Assembly: GCA_007258455.2 (NCBI GenBank)
Contig: VDFB02344344.1
Coordinates: forward strand, 1-64,000
Direction: 5' to 3'
Source of the DNA: Sequoia sempervirens
Lineage: Eukaryota > Streptophyta > Pinopsida > Cupressales > Cupressaceae
Length of the DNA: 64,000 nt
In this document: positions 60,168 to 64,000 of the stretch, one piece after another
Position numbering within the stretch: the stretch's first letter is position 1
How the letters are laid out: each line of letters starts with the position of its first letter
The notes under the pieces: generated by a model
Databases searched by the model: none
The model's input: the letters and a program-made list of their open reading frames with translations, nothing else
What the model was told of the DNA's origin: nothing
Made by a program: the position numbers and the translations under genes

Positions 60168-61298
60168 TGTTAGCATATGGATTCTAGTACTGTCATTGAT
60201 GGCAACCTAAGTCATTATCCTGGTCCGCAGATCATAATTTGTTCATACCGGCAAGCAGAGTGAAGAACAATGCATTACTAGAAGTAAGAATGAAGAACAG
60301 GGTATCCGACTAGTATGTTGATCTATATGCTTCACTGGATTATCATTTTGCATTGTGGATCTCGGGGAAGTCTGTTAAGCATCTATATTATCGTGTTGTC
60401 AAGTTTTGTGGTGTTGCATTAATCGGTGTATGAGTTATGAAACCCAGTAAAATAAATTTTCTATTTATTTGTTCATGTTGGCCGACTCAGTGCATGTGGT
60501 GTGTCGCGGATGTATAAGGAGTAATTGTTTAAATGTTTCTATGTTCGAGCAATTTTGTTTGGGGTCCTAGCTATGCCTTAGCTGACTTTGGTGGATACAC
60601 ATCATATATCAAATGTGAATTAAGCCAACAGTTGGAAAACATTTTTGTCTTGCTGCAAGCCGACTTGAAGTACTTAAATCTTTGTAGCGGATATATATAT
60701 GAGTTCGGGTAATTCATTTTGTGTGAATGTATGGATGTATGAATGTGTAGAAGTGTGTAAGTGTGAGCGAAGAGTAGAGAAGATGTATGTGCAAATATCA
60801 GAAAAATAGTTGAGCAAATTTTGCTTGTGCAAAAGAGGTTTTTGTGAAGCGAATTGAGGCAGAGCAGAGCAGAAGTGCAGAATTGGATAGAAGGTCTAGA
60901 ATATGATCAATGTGCTTAATTGGAACTGCAATCTGACATTTCTAGATGCTATCTTCTCAGTTCAACCTTTTGTTGTTATCCAAACATTTGGTAAGGCAGT
61001 GAGATTTCTTTCTTTTGAGCAGTGAGCTCTAAGCAGTGTGCCTGAATGCATATGCAAATTCCTTTTCTTCATACTTTTAATAGAGTATAAATTGTGGATT
61101 GATAGGTTCCACCGTGGTTTTTTCCCTAATAGGGTTTCCACGTAAAAATCTTATTGTTATGGTGTTTTGATTGTTTCCTTCATGTGCTTGCATCTTTACT
61201 TTTGATGAAATGTTGTAAATGGTTTAAGATCTGGAATGAAATCTAAATATTGTTGAACACTGATTCACCCCCCCTCTTAGTGTTCCTTAAGTTCAACA
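60168..61298 (+). repeat. E1 3' LTR
   Basis: Partner of 23420-24540, running from tgttagcatatggattctag to ttaagttcaaca, with TATA at 61086-61092 and the R/U5 hairpin at 61114-61141. Differences from the 5' LTR are mainly transitions plus small indels. Confidence 0.95.
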
Positions 61299-62376
61299 TG
61301 CAGTTGACAATAAATTTATTGATGGAAATGGGGAAGCAATCAAGTTTCACAACTTACAAGTGCAACTTTTAATGGGCATGATGAAAAGGAAGTAATGTAA
61401 TATGCCTTTAATTGATAAATCAATACAAAAGAGGGAGGCTTCCAATGCAACTTGCATCTACTTTAAATGAACAGAGGTTTCAATGCATGGGAAACCCTTG
61501 GGATGCATGAGTGTAATCTATTGAATATCTCAAGATGACTATAGTCCTTCAAAGGAAAAATGTGATTATGGAAGTCATAACACAAGAGCAACATGATAAT
61601 CACATTTAGTTACATAAAGAGTTATCTACAATTGATGAAATAAAGGTGGATTGCACATGCATAAGTGAATGTAATAGGAATGCACATAACCAAAATGACA
61701 AAATAAACATTTTAGATGCAATTGTGAAGGTCAGAAGAACATATTAGCTATTCAACATCACTACAATGGTCATTTTGTTTCAAATACAGAGTCCAATGAG
61801 CTACACTTTTCTGATGTGAGTGCATTCTTAAAAGATGACTCAATTTATGATGGGGTTTATCAAAACATGCAAATATAGAGTGCAAGGTGGTTTTTTATTT
61901 CCAAAAAAGGACCCTAGCTGGGTCTATTTCAAGTATCAAGAATACAAAAAATCAAAACAAACAAAGCCTTCATGATAACAAGAGTTACAAAATGGAAACG
62001 AGGTATAGTCTTTTGAATTATACCCATGCAATGGCATTGAATCATTCTCAACCATTTCTTCCTTTCAGGGCAACATTGTTTTGTGAAACAATTGACAGAG
62101 GAATCAACATAAAAGATGGGGGCCTTGAAGACTTTCAATCATACATCTATGTTTTTATAGAATGAATATCAAGCATTTGGCTGCCACTGGTTTCTTTAAA
62201 ACCCAAAAATTTACAAGTTTGGAGGTTCAGTATAAGTAAAACCAAAATAATGCAAGTGAATACAAAGAATGCATGGAGATTCTTTTCCCAGAAAAGAACA
62301 AAAAAAACATTTAAAAGCTCAGGCATTCCTGTTCAGATGTGGACAAAATTTGAGTCATTATCACAAAAATACCAAA

Positions 62377-62712
62377 ACCCACTTGGGGTTTTTTGCAGAA
62401 ATGCAATCTGTTATAGTTGAAGGAAACCCACTTGGTTTTTTTACACAAAATTGCAGCTACAACCGTGACCCATAATCTGTGTTGTTCTCTTTAGGAACAC
62501 AAAAACCCATTTGGGGTTTTTACTGAAATCACAAATTTCTTCAAATGAACAGAAACCCACTTGGGGTTCGAGCAAAAAATTGCAAATACAAAATATTGAG
62601 GAGAGTTTCATAAGATATTCAAAACAACACATGTATGTGCAAAACCCAATTCATTTGTTCATGAAGAAACACAATCTTGTTGCAATTTGGAGAAACCTAC
62701 TTGGGGTTCGAG
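62377..62712. repeat. Five copies of aaacccacttggggttt
   Basis: The phrase acccacttggggttt, an imperfect palindrome (aaaccc and gggttt arms), occurs at about 62377, 62427 (partly decayed), 62507, 62549 and 62694. Most copies have gcaaaaaattgcaa-type sequence close by. Spacing is irregular (about 40-145 bp). Confidence 0.85.
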
Positions 62713-63465
62713 CTACAAAAGGCATTTGAAGTGTTTTTTGAAAGTAAATCAAAGTATGATGCTATGAATACAGATTCAAAATGAAAAACAAAGGAGCCAT
62801 TCTTCCATCTATAGTCATGGCCTTAATGGTTTTGTTTTCTTCAAAGCATGAATGCAAAAGATTGGGGTTTTCTTTTTTCAAGGAAAATACAGAAAGAAAA
62901 GTTGATTTTTGTTTCATTTTTACAATGGAGGAGCTCAGATTCGAGCTGTTATTCACTAAGATAATGGAGGAAAATCGGTACATGGGTCTGGTAAAACATT
63001 TACCTAAGCTATTTTGCTCATTTTCCTTTGTTTTTGCAAGCTTTTGTCACTTAAAAAGCTTCAAGTCGAGCTCAAGAAATCATCTCATGGTGGTTGTGAA
63101 GGAGGAACAATCATAGAAAAGAAAAACGAAGCCAACAAAATGATTAGAAATACTCTTGGCCGCGACTGTTGCCCACAAATGACCTTCAAAAAATGGAAAA
63201 AGATGCAGATTTCTATGCAAAATAACAATTACCTTGTGTTTCCATGCACTTTTCATCAAGAAATCACCACAAAAACTAGTCAAAATCTCCATATTCTGTG
63301 TGTGCAATTGAAACCTTGGTGACAACATGTCTATGCCAAAATACTTGATGGAAAAGTGATGATGTTTTTTTACATTTTCCATATTTTGTTGATTAGGGTT
63401 TGACCCTATTTTGATGTTGATGGGAATTTTGTCCCATGTTTTTTAAAAATGAAACTCATGTTAAT

Positions 63466-64000
63466 GCAAAATGGGGGCTGATGATAACTTCATGACTTAG
63501 GCACTTGTTTTTCCTTAAGTCTTGATGCCTTGTGAAGAATGGCTAAGTGTTTCAAAATGAAACATAAGGAGTGTGCCAAATCCCATATAATATACCTTTG
63601 ACCTTTGGTCATGCAATTTCATGGTGCCTTGAAGACTTCAATTGTGCCTTCCAAGAAGTGTGGAAGCCTTTTATGCCATATAGACCAAATTTGAGCCTTT
63701 TATTTTTCCTTTGAAAATCAGAAGATGTTGACCAAACATGTGGCCTTGGAGTGCAAAATGAAGTAAGAAAAAATGATCAAGTGCCTTGGAGGATTTTTTA
63801 TTTTGTTTAATACTTTTGAAAATATTTTGACATTTCATTATATTTTTGCATTTTGTTTCAAAGTATAGAAATGTCATTTAAGTGATTTGCTAATCACTTT
63901 GATATTATTCACATGCAAATATAATGTAATCTAATATTGATGGTGGGCCCTCTTATTTTTTTCTTTGAAATGTAAAATAACTTGATTAAGTGGTGTATTA
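63466..64000 (+). mobile_element. Possible LTR start with polypurine tract, running off the window
   Basis: gcaaaatgggggc at about 63466-63478 looks like a polypurine tract and is followed by tgatgataacttcatgac, which could be an LTR 5' end. The partner LTR is not in the window, so this cannot be confirmed. Confidence 0.25.

Larger units (their letters stand above)
23415..61303 (+). mobile_element. E1: non-autonomous copia-type LTR retrotransposon, outermost shell of the nest
   Basis: The element spans 23420-61298 with exact 5-bp target duplications tgcag at 23415-23419 and 61299-61303. It has LTRs of 1121 and 1131 bp, an iMet-tRNA primer site after the left LTR and a polypurine tract before the right LTR. 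After subtracting nested E2 and E3 the element is about 6 kb. The interior holds a gag fragment with CCHC knuckles and a second long ORF. No protease, integrase or reverse transcriptase is found, so it would have needed enzymes from a partner. It is the oldest recognised insertion in this stack. Confidence 0.92.
61304..64000. other. Flank resuming after E1; no intact gene
   Basis: Continues the sequence interrupted at 23419. Short frames on both strands (for example 62781-63116 on the plus strand) show no known motif. The repeated palindromic phrase and a possible element start are listed separately. Confidence 0.4.

Overview
The window looks like intergenic DNA of a large, transposon-filled plant nuclear genome, probably a seed plant and plausibly a gymnosperm. 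The evidence is nested LTR retrotransposons with plant-type iMet-tRNA primer sites, very long LTRs, plant gene fragments (a receptor-kinase tail, a PPR tract) and heavy C-to-T decay. Lineage is an inference. No intact host gene was found; every recognisable coding region is broken.

1-23.4 kb is a patchwork. It holds a decayed LINE (about 2.4-4.4 kb, +), short tandem duplications, an inverted pair of about 230-bp arms (5948-6415 and 12115-12348) with a receptor-kinase fragment just inside the left arm, and a PPR pseudogene (14.8-15.3 kb, -) beside a third copy of the same arm end. It also holds a 1.65-kb polypurine tract (16.0-17.7 kb), an AT-rich tandem dimer, tRNA-derived SINEs (one with an exact 11-bp target duplication) and a complete 371-bp TRIM element (19648-20018) with exact 5-bp target duplications.

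23.4-61.3 kb is one retrotransposon nest whose order of insertion can be read from target-site duplications. E1 (23420-61298, +, TSD tgcag) is a roughly 6-kb copia-type non-autonomous element. It carries a zinc-knuckle gag fragment and an unrecognised second ORF but no pol. It was split by E2 (25904-53234, -), a copia element with 2.4-kb LTRs and decayed gag-protease-integrase-RT-RNase H, and by E3 (55071-59637), an insertion starting TGTCACGACC that contains a gene fragment and a 97-bp GC-rich hairpin. E2 was in turn split by E4 (33333-45225), by E5 (45308-49890, a solo LTR that itself holds solo LTR E5b at 46942-49770) and by E6 (31525-32374, a solo LTR). E4 is an 11.9-kb LTR element with no pol, arrays of small inverted repeats and a Pro/Ser-rich ORF containing a G-patch-like motif. 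Removing each insertion and one target copy rejoins the E1 and E2 reading frames, which supports the model.

61.3-64 kb is the interrupted flank, with a repeated imperfect palindrome (62.4-62.7 kb) and a possible polypurine tract plus LTR start at 63.47 kb that runs off the window.
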